Part shown: positions 40,851 through 52,600 of the stretch, one piece after another
Layout of the letters: every line of letters starts with the position of its first letter
Numbering within the stretch: the first letter of the stretch is position 1
Source of the DNA: a virus
DNA: 64,000 bases
Reading direction: 5' to 3' (one strand)
Virus record (IMG/VR): IMGVR_UViG_3300027797_000019
Span: 1-64,000 of that record
The notes under the pieces: model-generated
Told to the model about the DNA's origin: nothing
The model's database searches: none
Seen by the model: the letters and a program-made list of their open reading frames with translations, nothing else
Program-made: the position numbers and the translations under genes

Positions 40851-43800
40851 GTCAAGGGCTTGATAATAAAAGTAGTCTGCAGAAGAACAATACCTTTACA
40901 AAAGGTATGGTTAAAGACTTTAACGACCTATTTGTCGGTGAGGGGTTGTGGACTCATGCCCGTAATGCGGTAAACAATTCACATCTTGGTGAGGTTGGTG
41001 TGTTAGGAAATGAGCAGGCAAATAGATACTGTACTACAGCTCCCTACACTATAATAGGATTAATCCATAAGTCAAGTAGTGAGTGGATTGTATTTTCTAC
41101 AAATAATACCGATAGCGAAATTGGAATTTTTGATGAAGGTTTGTGTAAATACACAAAATCTGTAAATGATAAATGTCTTGGTTTTAAGACAACTAATTTA
41201 ATTACTGGTGCAGCAAAAGAAAACTTTGACTGTACTCACTCTGTTTATTGGCAAGACGGGTTAAATCCTGATCGGTATATTAATCTGGATAATATACCCT
41301 ATAAGAAGACTGGCGTCAACCTTTCCCCAGATCCTTCATGTTATATTCCAGAATATTCAGATGAATTGGATTGTGAAAAGACCCTCTTGCAATCTATAGT
41401 AGAAACACCCTGTATTCGTATCAGTAAGGGGAAAGGTGCCGGTCAATTACTTAATGGTTCTTATCAAGCTGTAATCGCTTACTCTGTAAATGGTGTTAGA
41501 GTAACGGATTACTTTAAACCAAGTAATGTTCAATCGCTGTGGAGTCATAGTGGTGTAGGTGGTTCAATGGAAATAGATATTGATGAAATAGACACAACAT
41601 TTGATGAGTTTGAACTTGTTATGGTCACTACAGTCAATTTGCAAACTGTAGCTCGCAGAATAGGATATTATAATACTCGTCAAAAGAAAATAGTTCTTGA
41701 CCTTATAGATCAAGCATGGGTAACAATACCCTTGTCTTACATTCCTCTTCAAAATGCACTTTATTACAAGAGTGATAAAATATTTGAGATTAATGGTTAC
41801 CTACTAAGATCTGGTGTAACAACAAGACCTGATTTTAATTATCAACCTTTAGCAAACCAGATTCAGTCTAAATGGGTTTCTGTAGAATATCCTTCTAACT
41901 ATTACATTAGAGGTGGTAATAAAACTTCATACATGCGTGATGAGGTCTATAGCTTCTTTATTCGTTGGATTTATAAAACTGGTCATCGTTCTGCATCTTA
42001 TCATATTCCAGGTAGAGCACCAATAGCAACCGACACGCAAATAGCTACTGGTAATGATGTTTTGCCTGGTGAAACAATAAATTGGCAGGTTTATAATACT
42101 GCTACAAAAACAGCGGCTTCAGGAATACTTCCAGACGGTGGGGTATTATCTTTCACAGGTCAAATGGGGTATTGGGAATCTACAGAAAAATATTCTGATG
42201 ACAAACCTGATATTTGGGGTCCATTGTGTGGTAAACCTATTAGACATCATAAGTTTCCTGATAACGTTACAACACATATACACTCTAACGCAGGTTCGAA
42301 AATTTCAATACTAGGTGTTGAATTTTTAAATATTCAGCACCCGTTAGATTTAGATGGTAATCCTATAGAAGATATTGTAGGATATGAGATATTAAGAGGA
42401 TCTCGTGAGGGTAATAGAAGCATAGTTGCTAAAGGATTGTTTAACAACATGTGGGAATATGAAATTGATGGACAACCTGGTAAAAAAGGATTGTATCAAA
42501 ATTTTCCATATAATGACTTGAATCCAAATGTGTTTTTAAGAACAGCGTTGAAAAAAGATAATGGTAATAAACCTGATCACAGTTCACTTGCACCGTCAAG
42601 TTATCGTAAGGATATTTACTCTTTTCATTCACCTGATACTACATTTAACAAACCTTTTTTCTCTCAAGGTGCAGTAGAAGTATATACGGTTGAGCATGGC
42701 TCTGTTGAAGGTAAATTTGAATTTCCATATAAGCATCCTAAAAGTAAATTAATTACAGATGGTGCTTTTGTATTTGCATCTGTTGTCGGTGCCGGTATAG
42801 CAGTTCTTGCAGCTTTAGGTAAGGCGACAAACAGGACTGATGTAAGCGCTACATTTCTTGGTGCAGGTGTAATAAAAATATCACAAGCTGAATCAGGAAC
42901 TGCTACAGCTATTCCTGATATAGCAAGTATGATTACAGCAAGACCTGTAGGTACAGTTGCTGGTATTCTGTTAGCAGCACCAGCATTAATATATTATGGT
43001 GCTCTCGGTATTCAATCTGCTTTGGAAGCTATTTATGCATTTAGTCCATTTAGGGATTATGCTTTGCAAGTAAACTCTCACGGATTTTACAATAATGCAA
43101 TACCGATTACTAATAAAGGTAACAGGCGTAGAGCAGTTACAGATAATTCTGGAAGATATATTGATCCATTTGTTCAAGCATATGTTGATAATTTGAAGAT
43201 TAATAATTTATTTAGAAATAAGTTTGTAGCAGTAAAACTATCTAGTCAATTATCTGACCCACATGTTAATGTTGGTAATAATTCTATTAAGGATAATTCA
43301 AGAGTAAGAATTCATGATTTAGAAAAGCATGATGATCCTACAAATGGCGTGTATAGTAGAAATACATCTGCATATTATGGGGCAATTAAATTGAGCTATG
43401 AGAATCAATATGGACAATTAGATTCTATTGTTCAGCTTCCTATTGAAAGTTGCATATTCAAAACACAACCTGGTTCAATTAGATATCGAACTGGAGCATT
43501 ATTTGGAGGAGATGTGTATATTAATCGATACACTGAAAAAAATCCATATATGTTTTTTAATCAGTGGTTACTAGGTGAAAACAATGGTACAGAATACAAC
43601 TATAAGAATTATATTAATGGACCGTTTCCTCGTTACTGGGCAAACTTAGAAAGGTTTGATTTAAATGATTTTACAATCAAACTAAATTTAAAGAAAGGTT
43701 TAGAACTTACTACACCAAGTGATTTTCATCATATGGATAGAGCTGGTAGTAAGACTGGTGTTTTTGTACTTAAGCGAGCGTTTTTTTATCTATTTAATAA

Positions 43801-45481
43801 TGGCGTGAGAGATTTCTTTGTGGAATCCGAAATAAACCTTGCACATAGAGATTACGGTGAATTGTTACATGAAAAACATTTTGAACCTGAAGGATACTCT
43901 GACTACAATGAAATGTTTAGATCAGATATTATCACTAAAGGTAACTACTATAAATATGATTTTTCTTTAAGCGTATCTAAGCTATATAACAATTTTTCAA
44001 CTTGGGGTAAAGTACTTCCTAGAAGTTATGATCCACGAGTTGCGGTAGATTGTTTTGAGTATTATCCGAGTCGAGTTATTTATTCATTACAACAACAGGA
44101 TGAACTAAAACGTGATAATTGGAAAGCATATCTTGCAAATAACTATAAGGATTTTGGAGGTAAGGTAAGTAATATCAAAAGCTTAAATGAGAATGGTGCT
44201 GTTATTCTATATGAAGATTCAGAACCTACTCGTTTTGTAGGCGTAGATACACTTCAAACTCAAGGTGGTACAAAAATTACTATAGGGGATGGTGGATTAT
44301 TCCAACAGAACATGCAATCCCTTGTTAACGCTGATGATATTCTAGAATATGGAAGTTGTCAAAGTCATAGATCAGCTATAAATACTCCTTATGGATTGTT
44401 TTACATTTCTCAGAAAATTGGTAAAGTGGTCCAATATGGTGGCGGAGGTTTAGAAGAAATATCTCGTAACGGTATGCGTCTCTGGTTTGCTGAGTACTTA
44501 CCATCTAAGTTATTGCAAGCATTTCCTGATTATGATCTCTATGATAATCCTGTTGAAGGAATTGGTTGCCAGACAATATATGATGGTCAGTATGATTTGA
44601 TCTATTTTACAAAAAGAGATTTTAAACCATTACTACCAGAAATTAAATATGACATAGAAGCTAAGAAGTTTTATGTTCCTTGTAATTACAATCTAATAGA
44701 AAACCAACCTTTAACACCGGTTGGTAGCAGATGCTATGTTGAACTTACAAATCCTAAATATTTTGAAGATTGTAGCTGGACTATCAGTTATGACCCTAAG
44801 TCAAAAGTTTGGGTAAGTTTTCACGACTGGCATCCTAGTTTGACATTACCTGCATATGAGCATTTCTTAACAGTTAAAGGTTCAGAGTTTTGGAAACATA
44901 ATGATCGTTGTGATCTTTATTCTAACTACTACGGTATTGACTATCCTTGGGAAGTAGAATTTCCTGTGACAAGTGGTAACAATGTAACTACTACAAGAAG
45001 TGTAGAATATTTACTGGAGAACTACAAATACTATAATGATTGCCAGGACAGTTTTGCTCCTCTTGATCATAACTTTGACAGGGCTGTTATTTATAATAAC
45101 GAGCAAATATCAGGTGTATTAGAGTTGCAGGTAAAGCCTAAAAATAATCCTATAGCATTACTGCAGTATCCAATTGCTGGTACTAATTCAGTACAAATAC
45201 ATTACTCAAAAGAAGAGAATAAGTATCGATTTAATCAGTTTTGGGATCTAACCAGAAACAGATTTGAATTTGTGGGCGGAGCTGTACCAATGTGGATTAC
45301 CGAAGCTAATGGATATAAAAGGCGTATTAATCCTACATATATCAATTATGCTAAACCTCCGCTGGAACGTAAGAAATTCCGTCACTACGGAAATAGGTTG
45401 TTCTTGAGAAAGAATATAAGTGGTGAAATAAAAATGCTTCTTAAATTATTTACAACCAAACAACTGGTAAGTTTTAGATAA
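40847..45481 (+). CDS. Tail hub / stabilisation protein, 1544 aa
   Basis: The N-terminus (NTFTKGMVKDFNDLFVGEGLWTHARNAVNNSHLGEVGVLGNE) resembles the stabilisation or muzzle protein at this locus in crAss-like phages. The rest is long, beta-rich and aromatic. A central segment has two strongly hydrophobic helices (near residues 636-656 and 705-725), unusual for a structural protein and suggesting membrane contact during ejection. It probably forms the large tail hub below the ring stack. Its stop overlaps the next ATG by 1 base. Confidence 0.75.
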   Translation: MSQGLDNKSSLQKNNTFTKGMVKDFNDLFVGEGLWTHARNAVNNSHLGEVGVLGNEQANRYCTTAPYTIIGLIHKSSSEWIVFSTNNTDSEIGIFDEGLCKYTKSVNDKCLGFKTTNLITGAAKENFDCTHSVYWQDGLNPDRYINLDNIPYKKTGVNLSPDPSCYIPEYSDELDCEKTLLQSIVETPCIRISKGKGAGQLLNGSYQAVIAYSVNGVRVTDYFKPSNVQSLWSHSGVGGSMEIDIDEIDTTFDEFELVMVTTVNLQTVARRIGYYNTRQKKIVLDLIDQAWVTIPLSYIPLQNALYYKSDKIFEINGYLLRSGVTTRPDFNYQPLANQIQSKWVSVEYPSNYYIRGGNKTSYMRDEVYSFFIRWIYKTGHRSASYHIPGRAPIATDTQIATGNDVLPGETINWQVYNTATKTAASGILPDGGVLSFTGQMGYWESTEKYSDDKPDIWGPLCGKPIRHHKFPDNVTTHIHSNAGSKISILGVEFLNIQHPLDLDGNPIEDIVGYEILRGSREGNRSIVAKGLFNNMWEYEIDGQPGKKGLYQNFPYNDLNPNVFLRTALKKDNGNKPDHSSLAPSSYRKDIYSFHSPDTTFNKPFFSQGAVEVYTVEHGSVEGKFEFPYKHPKSKLITDGAFVFASVVGAGIAVLAALGKATNRTDVSATFLGAGVIKISQAESGTATAIPDIASMITARPVGTVAGILLAAPALIYYGALGIQSALEAIYAFSPFRDYALQVNSHGFYNNAIPITNKGNRRRAVTDNSGRYIDPFVQAYVDNLKINNLFRNKFVAVKLSSQLSDPHVNVGNNSIKDNSRVRIHDLEKHDDPTNGVYSRNTSAYYGAIKLSYENQYGQLDSIVQLPIESCIFKTQPGSIRYRTGALFGGDVYINRYTEKNPYMFFNQWLLGENNGTEYNYKNYINGPFPRYWANLERFDLNDFTIKLNLKKGLELTTPSDFHHMDRAGSKTGVFVLKRAFFYLFNNGVRDFFVESEINLAHRDYGELLHEKHFEPEGYSDYNEMFRSDIITKGNYYKYDFSLSVSKLYNNFSTWGKVLPRSYDPRVAVDCFEYYPSRVIYSLQQQDELKRDNWKAYLANNYKDFGGKVSNIKSLNENGAVILYEDSEPTRFVGVDTLQTQGGTKITIGDGGLFQQNMQSLVNADDILEYGSCQSHRSAINTPYGLFYISQKIGKVVQYGGGGLEEISRNGMRLWFAEYLPSKLLQAFPDYDLYDNPVEGIGCQTIYDGQYDLIYFTKRDFKPLLPEIKYDIEAKKFYVPCNYNLIENQPLTPVGSRCYVELTNPKYFEDCSWTISYDPKSKVWVSFHDWHPSLTLPAYEHFLTVKGSEFWKHNDRCDLYSNYYGIDYPWEVEFPVTSGNNVTTTRSVEYLLENYKYYNDCQDSFAPLDHNFDRAVIYNNEQISGVLELQVKPKNNPIALLQYPIAGTNSVQIHYSKEENKYRFNQFWDLTRNRFEFVGGAVPMWITEANGYKRRINPTYINYAKPPLERKKFRHYGNRLFLRKNISGEIKMLLKLFTTKQLVSFR

Positions 45482-48400
45482 TGGAGAATTTATATAAATA
45501 CATTTCATTTGATGGTTATCGAAACGATAGTCCTGATAGATACAACCCTGTAAATATTATTCCTACAGGTCGTATTTCTATGAGAGATGTTAATTATCCT
45601 GTTTTTGGTATAGACGAATATGGTAATGGAGGTATTATGTATCCTGGTAATGATTATCAGTTTACAGGAAATACTGTTTTAGAAATTCCTATGATGCAGC
45701 GTGGGGGACAACCTGTATATGATAACATTCCTAGTCCAGCTGTTATGAGGTCTAAAGCTCAAGCAGATCATGAAGCTGATATAGTATTAAGACAGAAAGC
45801 TCTTCAACCTATTACAAAGCCAGTTATTGATTTTATGCAGGAATGGATGAGTTCACCTATGTATAAAGCTATGCTTCAAAAGAGCAACGGTTCTAGTATA
45901 GCTAAAGGAAGAGAGAAACAGCTTCAGACAATGCGTGCACCTGGTTCATTTAATATAGATGTTGACTTAAATCCATATCATGATTGGGTAGATAATTTTT
46001 TTGTACCTAGAACTTTAGGTTCATACGGTATAAATACCCTTACTGGGGAAAATAAAATCTATATAGATAAAAAAGAGACCGATCCAAAGAGACGTAAAGA
46101 AATTGCAGTTCATGAACTTTCTCATGCTACTGATAATCCTAATGGTGCTGGTGGAACACCATTATTACCCGCTGCTGATATTGCTAAGATGCAAGCATAC
46201 AGAGCTGCATTTGATAAAACAAGGAAATCTAAACCTGAAGACTGGCAGACTGAGTTTTATAACTATTTAGCTGAACCAACTGAAACAAGAGCTAGATTAA
46301 ATACACTTAGATATCTTGGTAAACAAAAAGGTATTTATGATCCTTTTACAGAGAAGATTGATAAAAACAAGTTAGATAAGTTTAACTCACTTTTTTCAAA
46401 TGATATTTCTTTAAGACAGCTAAGAGAAATATACTCTGATGAACAGATAACAGATATGCTAAACAGTATTTCTAAAGTACCATCTGTTTCAAGTATCCCT
46501 TTAGCAAAAGGCGGTGGACAGCACGGTGGTCTCGACAGATGGTTCGCTGAAAAGTGGGTTGATGTTAAGACAGGTAAAGAATGTGGTAGACAAGAAGGTG
46601 AAAAACGTAAAGGTTATCCCGCATGTCGTCCTTCTAAAAGAGTATCTACTGATACTCCGAAAACAGCTTCAGAATTATCTTCTGCTGAAAAAGCAAGATT
46701 TAAAAGAGAGAAAACATCTAGTAAAAGAATTTCATATAACCATAAGAAAGAAGAAGGTGGTGAGCTTGAATTAGCTCAATATGGATATATGATACCACCT
46801 GCTGGATTCAATCTTATGCTTGGAGCATCAGAGTTATATAACTATTTCTTTGGTGATGAACCTAAAGAAGTAAGTAAACCTCAGGTTAAGAATGTTAGTC
46901 CAATGGGTTCTATGTATCAGCTATATAATGCTGATTTAAACCAGTTCAAATCACAAAAGACTAATAATGATAAACTAAACCAAAATAACTCAGGAAACAT
47001 TAATCTTTCATCTGGTAGATTTCAAGGTGCACAAGTATCGCCAGAAGTGATAAAAGAAGCTGTTGCATCTGCTAAAGCCCAGGGAATAGATCCGTGGTTA
47101 ATGCTATCTGTAATCGGAAGAGAATCAACATTTGGTAGTGGTACTGATGCAAACATAAAAAGAGCAGGTAGTAAATCAAAATTGGTATCTGGTTGGGATG
47201 TTGCAGAGAATTATACCCCATACGATCCTTTAAGATTTCTTGCAGACAAAAAAGTTCCGGGTGTTAGTACAACTCGTGATGCACACGGTTGGCATTATAA
47301 GTTAGATGATAAAGCTGCGTTGAATAAATATTTATCACAACATCCTGAATTAGTAGCTCAATATCAAAAGAAAGTAGAGAGTACCCCCGAACTTGGTAAT
47401 CTTGATAGTTTTGATTTAGCTGCTAAATTTATTAAAGAACGAGGTCTTGCTCGTTATAACCCTGGAGATCCTAATTATTCTTCAATGGTTAATCAAGACA
47501 TGAAATTATTACAATCTGACCCTAAATTAAAAGCATATATGAAAACGCTTGGATATGAGAACGGTGGCGAACTATTTGATATGAAATCAGGTGGTAATGT
47601 ACCGACAAATCCTTCACTATGGAGTAAAGCAAAAGCTGCTGCAAAAGCAAAATATGATGTGTATCCTTCTGCATACGCAAATGGTTTTGCTGCTAAATGG
47701 TATAAACAGCGCGGAGGTAGTTGGAAAAAAGCTGCTGAAGGTGGATGCTTTGAATGCGGTGGACAGTTTGCAGAAGGTGGTGTTAACTATAATGACATGT
47801 TGAATCAACCAGTATTTATTCCAACAAACTTTGTTCAGTTTGGTGGTGTAGCAAATCCACTAAAGCAACTGCAAAATATGGATACGGGTGATAAAATACA
47901 ATTAGCAAAATTAGCAATGATGTTTGCTAAAGATGGCGGTGAAGCTGACGGGGGAATGGCACTTACACAAGTAAATGCAATGATTGATAGACTTAATAAC
48001 CTTAAGAATTTTATTACTCTTGAATCAGATTTAGATCCGTGGATCAGTGATAAAATATCTGTAATGAATCATTCTGCTACTGCAATTAATGATTACATGC
48101 AATATGGTGAACAAGAAGAACCTGAGGAAATGAGAGAAGGTGGAGGTATACCTACAAGGTATAAAAATATGGGATTCAGTAAGGTGGGTGTTAAAAAAGA
48201 ATCTTCTCGTCCTGGTAAGAAATGGATGGTACTTGCTAAAAAAGGCGATGACTATAAAGTTGTTCATGGTGGTTACGATGGTATGAAGGACTTTTCTCAA
48301 CATGGTTCTGAAAAACGTAAAGATCGTTTTTGGGATCGTATGGGTGGAAAAGATTCTGCAAAAGCAAAAGATCCATTTTCACCATTATACTGGCATAAGA

Positions 48401-49575
48401 AGTTTGGTACTTGGGCTGAAGGTGGTGAACCTCAGAATGAAGGGTTTCAAGCATTACCCGAAGAAGTGCAAAATAAAATTTTGAAAAGAATGATTGGTGG
48501 TGGAGAAGAAGGCGATTGGATGACAATTGGTAAAACTACTAATAGAAACATTGCAGCTTATCAAGATAAACCTACCAGGAGCATGGTGAACTTTGGTGCT
48601 AATACAACACTTAATCCTACACTATATGCTATTGAGGGTATGGATGACAAAGGTTTTTTTGGTGATCTTGCTGCTATTGCATTGGGTGCTGGTGCACTAA
48701 ATAATGTTGGATTAGGTTACAGAAAACTTTTGGGTCCTGCATCTAAGACACAGACTCAGATGAATACTAGGACTGGTAAAATGGTAACATCCAATCTCAT
48801 GGATCGTGATAGTAAGAAATTAATGAATCAGTGGGAAAAACCTGAGTTTTATCAAGAACCTGTTCAAGATGAGTTAAGACGAAAGCAAAAAATGAATTTG
48901 AGTGTTCCACCGACTGGTGTAGATACAATTCCGATGGATAGTTTTGAAAACATGGCAAAGTATGGAGGATATTATGTAAGCAAAATGCTAACCGGTGGTC
49001 AACCTATGTTGTCAAAAGATGAATGGATGCAACAGAATGGTAGAGGGTTAATGGGTCAAGAATTACAAGATGAAAAAGATTATCAAGCGTATGTGCAACA
49101 GTGGCAGCTTGAGAATGAAAATTCAACAACTCAACAAACGCCTGCAACTACAACAACTACAACCCCTGAAGTAACTACAAGACTTGGTAAATCAAAGATG
49201 ATTCCAAATCTTGAGTTAGATCCAGAAGGGCAAGCTCTTGCTTACGGTACTATTTCTGCGATAAGTACAATTGCTAACAGAAAGAATCGTAAAGACACCT
49301 TAAAAGAGTACGAAGCAAATCTTCAAAAGTATGGTAATACTGACTTTAGATTTGATAACAATTATGTCAATCGTGATATGTTTGGTCAATACACTACTAA
49401 CAGAGCACAAGGTCAAAACTTTATTTTAAATAAAACTACTTATGCTCAAGACATGGGTAATCAATTTAATTATGGTTTTGGTACAAACTTTAAAGAAGGT
49501 GGTGAATATGATTTAACACCTCAGCAGATTGCAGCTATCATGGCTGCTGGTGGAGAGATTGAGTTTATTGATTAA
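45481..49575 (+). CDS. Multidomain virion protein: metallopeptidase, DUF5872-like, transglycosylase, 1364 aa
   Basis: Domains in order: a zinc peptidase-like region with HELSH (H211-H215) and a possible third ligand at E265; a Lys-rich RWFAEKWVDV... module (about 350-425); a lytic-transglycosylase-like domain (about 520-650, candidate catalytic E548 in GRESTFG); NPSLWSKAKAAAKAKYDVYPSAYANG (about 710-750), like DUF5872-type modules also found in large algal viruses; and a KKWMVLAKKGDDYKVVHGG module (about 905-980), DUF5754-like. Short Gly-Gly-Glu linkers (EGGE) separate them. It is probably carried in the virion and digests or crosses the cell wall. Confidence 0.75.
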   Translation: MENLYKYISFDGYRNDSPDRYNPVNIIPTGRISMRDVNYPVFGIDEYGNGGIMYPGNDYQFTGNTVLEIPMMQRGGQPVYDNIPSPAVMRSKAQADHEADIVLRQKALQPITKPVIDFMQEWMSSPMYKAMLQKSNGSSIAKGREKQLQTMRAPGSFNIDVDLNPYHDWVDNFFVPRTLGSYGINTLTGENKIYIDKKETDPKRRKEIAVHELSHATDNPNGAGGTPLLPAADIAKMQAYRAAFDKTRKSKPEDWQTEFYNYLAEPTETRARLNTLRYLGKQKGIYDPFTEKIDKNKLDKFNSLFSNDISLRQLREIYSDEQITDMLNSISKVPSVSSIPLAKGGGQHGGLDRWFAEKWVDVKTGKECGRQEGEKRKGYPACRPSKRVSTDTPKTASELSSAEKARFKREKTSSKRISYNHKKEEGGELELAQYGYMIPPAGFNLMLGASELYNYFFGDEPKEVSKPQVKNVSPMGSMYQLYNADLNQFKSQKTNNDKLNQNNSGNINLSSGRFQGAQVSPEVIKEAVASAKAQGIDPWLMLSVIGRESTFGSGTDANIKRAGSKSKLVSGWDVAENYTPYDPLRFLADKKVPGVSTTRDAHGWHYKLDDKAALNKYLSQHPELVAQYQKKVESTPELGNLDSFDLAAKFIKERGLARYNPGDPNYSSMVNQDMKLLQSDPKLKAYMKTLGYENGGELFDMKSGGNVPTNPSLWSKAKAAAKAKYDVYPSAYANGFAAKWYKQRGGSWKKAAEGGCFECGGQFAEGGVNYNDMLNQPVFIPTNFVQFGGVANPLKQLQNMDTGDKIQLAKLAMMFAKDGGEADGGMALTQVNAMIDRLNNLKNFITLESDLDPWISDKISVMNHSATAINDYMQYGEQEEPEEMREGGGIPTRYKNMGFSKVGVKKESSRPGKKWMVLAKKGDDYKVVHGGYDGMKDFSQHGSEKRKDRFWDRMGGKDSAKAKDPFSPLYWHKKFGTWAEGGEPQNEGFQALPEEVQNKILKRMIGGGEEGDWMTIGKTTNRNIAAYQDKPTRSMVNFGANTTLNPTLYAIEGMDDKGFFGDLAAIALGAGALNNVGLGYRKLLGPASKTQTQMNTRTGKMVTSNLMDRDSKKLMNQWEKPEFYQEPVQDELRRKQKMNLSVPPTGVDTIPMDSFENMAKYGGYYVSKMLTGGQPMLSKDEWMQQNGRGLMGQELQDEKDYQAYVQQWQLENENSTTQQTPATTTTTTPEVTTRLGKSKMIPNLELDPEGQALAYGTISAISTIANRKNRKDTLKEYEANLQKYGNTDFRFDNNYVNRDMFGQYTTNRAQGQNFILNKTTYAQDMGNQFNYGFGTNFKEGGEYDLTPQQIAAIMAAGGEIEFID

Positions 49576-49658
49576 TCCTATGGTAATCTGCGTAAAATAT
49601 TGTAAATTCTAAATGTAGGGGATTTAAATCCGCATGCATTTTTAAACTTTAAAAGTTT

Positions 49659-52600
49659 ATGAAAGTAAGAATCACTAAAAAACCCGGAAGCACTGGAGAC
49701 CAACGTAATTACGGATTGGTCAGAGGAAGTGCGTTCGATTCATTTGAAAGCAAGGATAATACCCCTATCTCTGATACAATGGGTGCTGTACCACGAAATC
49801 AAGCTAATATTGAAGCTGAGGGTGGAGAAACTATTGTTGGAGACTTGAACAATGACGGATACTTGGAGCATTTTAAAATTTCGGGTAAGCGTCACTCTAA
49901 AGGTGGTGTACCTTTGAATGTTCCTGGTGGATCATTTATTTTTTCAGATACCCCTAAACTTGCTATTAAAGACCAAGAAGTTCTTGCAAGATTTGGAAAG
50001 ACTTTTAAAAAAGGTGGGTACACTCCTGCTGAACTTGCTAAGCAGTATGACATCAATAAGTTTATTCAGCTAATGAAGGATGATAACTCTGATGCTATTA
50101 CAAAGCGTACAGCTGGAGATATGGTTAAAAAGAATTCACAGAAGCTCGCTGAACTTGCATTAGTACAAGAATCAATGAAAGGTTTTCCTAGTGGTGTTCC
50201 TTCTATTGCTGCTCCTTTAATGGGTGCAGAACTAGGTCAAGCTAAGTATGGTGGGAGATTACCTAAAATGGAATTGGCAGGTGATCCTATTTACAATAAA
50301 ACAACACCTATGTATATTAATGGGCAGATGTATTATTGGAAAGAAACTGTAGACAAACCCGGATGGGGAACTGGTGATACTGTTGTATTGTATAATCCCC
50401 AGACAGGTAAGGAACTTAAAATGGATAAAGACAGATATGAAACTTTATCTAAAAAAGAGTTTTTACCTACATATGATAATGTTTATGGTAAAGGTTTACC
50501 TGATAGAATTAGAGGTGTTAAATATCTAAACTGGGGACTTACACCAGAGGATGCTAAAAATATTAATGGTAATAATCAGCGAGTTTTGACAGATGGTGCA
50601 AGAAGAGTTTATCAAGCCGGTCAAAGATTTTCTACGGATGGGCAAAACTATTTTGAAATTGTAGATCCTTTTGCATATACTGAAGGTTGGGGTGAATCTT
50701 CATATTACGGTCCAGGTATGGGGACTTATAACGTACAAGAAAAATCTGGTCCTGCTGTTGTAGTTAGACCTTTAAAAGTTACATATGATAATCAAGGTAA
50801 ACCGGTCTATACAAGAAATGACGCAGCACCTTTGAGTTATATGACTGACGGAACTATTCTTGACGCACAACAAAATAATAAATTCACGTTTGTAGGAGGA
50901 ACTCCTGTTTTTAGTGGAAATGTTGTTAAGGGTGACGCATCTACTGTTACTGGTGGGTTGGAAGGTACTATAGAAAATAAACCTACATATACTAGAACTG
51001 GTAAAACATTTGAAAAAGGTGGTTTAATACCCGTATTTGCAGAAGGAGGTCCTGGCGATAATAAAATCTATGAAGTAAAAGATGCAAGTGGTAAAATTCT
51101 ATATGAGTATCGTGGAGTTACTTATAACAGTTTAGATGAGGCAAAAGCTGCAAGAACAAAAAATGCTCCTGCTGGAAATTCTGGTAAAACTGAACCAAAA
51201 ACAGGTGGTACACCTACTTTACCTAAAGAACTTGAATCTGTAAAGGATTATGTAAAGTGGGATAACAATGTTAAGAAATGGCGAGTAACACTACCAGATG
51301 GAACATCTTCAGAGGTACGTGATAAAGTGGCTAACACTTTGACAAACTATGGTTTTAAAGATGTAATTCAGAGTGGTTCAAAAAAGATAACTACATCTGC
51401 TAAAGATTACGATTATTTCTATGCAGGTTTAAGACCTCAAGATTTTGAAGGTAAAATGGTAAGCAAGTTTATTGGAGCTGAAGAAGCTGGTAAGCTTGAT
51501 GAAATTGCAACAAGAAAAAAATATTTTGAAATTTTAGGAATTACAGGACTAACAGACGATCAGTTAAAAGATCCAAAAGCTCTTTATAACAATAAAGAGT
51601 TTATGGAAGGTAAATACTATCCTGCTTTCCAAAAAGTTCTTCCTCAAGATAAGTTTAGAAAAGTCATGAAAAATGACACTAAATGGGGACTTGAGCACTA
51701 TGACGCTATACCTGATTTTGGTACACCCGAAAAAATACCAACGCCAGAACTTGTTTATTGGTGTCTTCCCTCAAAAGAACAAGGTAAAGACGGTACATCA
51801 GGTCAGAGTAAAAAAGAGGAAGCACCCGCAGGTGCTGTATTTTATACAAGTGTAGCAGAAAGAGATGCTGCTTGTAAAAATATTCCTACAACCACAACTA
51901 CTCAGACTAAACAGACTCCTAAAAACTGGTGGTCACAAGATATTGGAAAATTTGCTGTTGGTCTTACAGATAAAGTGACAGAATTTGACCCCGTTCTTTA
52001 TCAAGTACCTATTGTAGAAGAAGACTATGTTTTACTTGATCCAGCCCGTCAGATTGCTGCAAGACAAGAGCAATTAAATAAGGGTATTGATTTAGTAGAA
52101 AATACCAGCGATGGTCAAGTAGCCCGTGCAAACGTAATGGGATATTCTGGTCAAGCAGCAGAGGATATGGCAAATGTTATTTCACAATATGAACAAGGTA
52201 ATGTTGGTATTGTAAATAACGCACTTGCAAGAAATGCTCAGGGAATGCGTCAAGGAATGTTAGAGAATGCTAAGTTACGCAGCGCATACAATGACGCACT
52301 TGCAGTTAAAGGACAAGCAGCTGAAAACGAAAGAAGACAAATCAAGTATCGTAATTTAGCAAACTGGATGGAAGGTGTTACAAATGCACAAAAGACAAAT
52401 GAATGGCTTCCAATTCTTACACCTTCTTACAGAGTTAATGCATTAGATGGTTCTATTAACTATGCAGAAGGTTATGATCCTCGTAGTATGTATACTGGTG
52501 CAATTGTAGGAACAAATCCTGGACTTTACGATCCTAGTCAAATTGCTTCATCTGTTGCTACAGCTTATGATGAAGGTTATCGTGCAAATATCAGTAAAGG

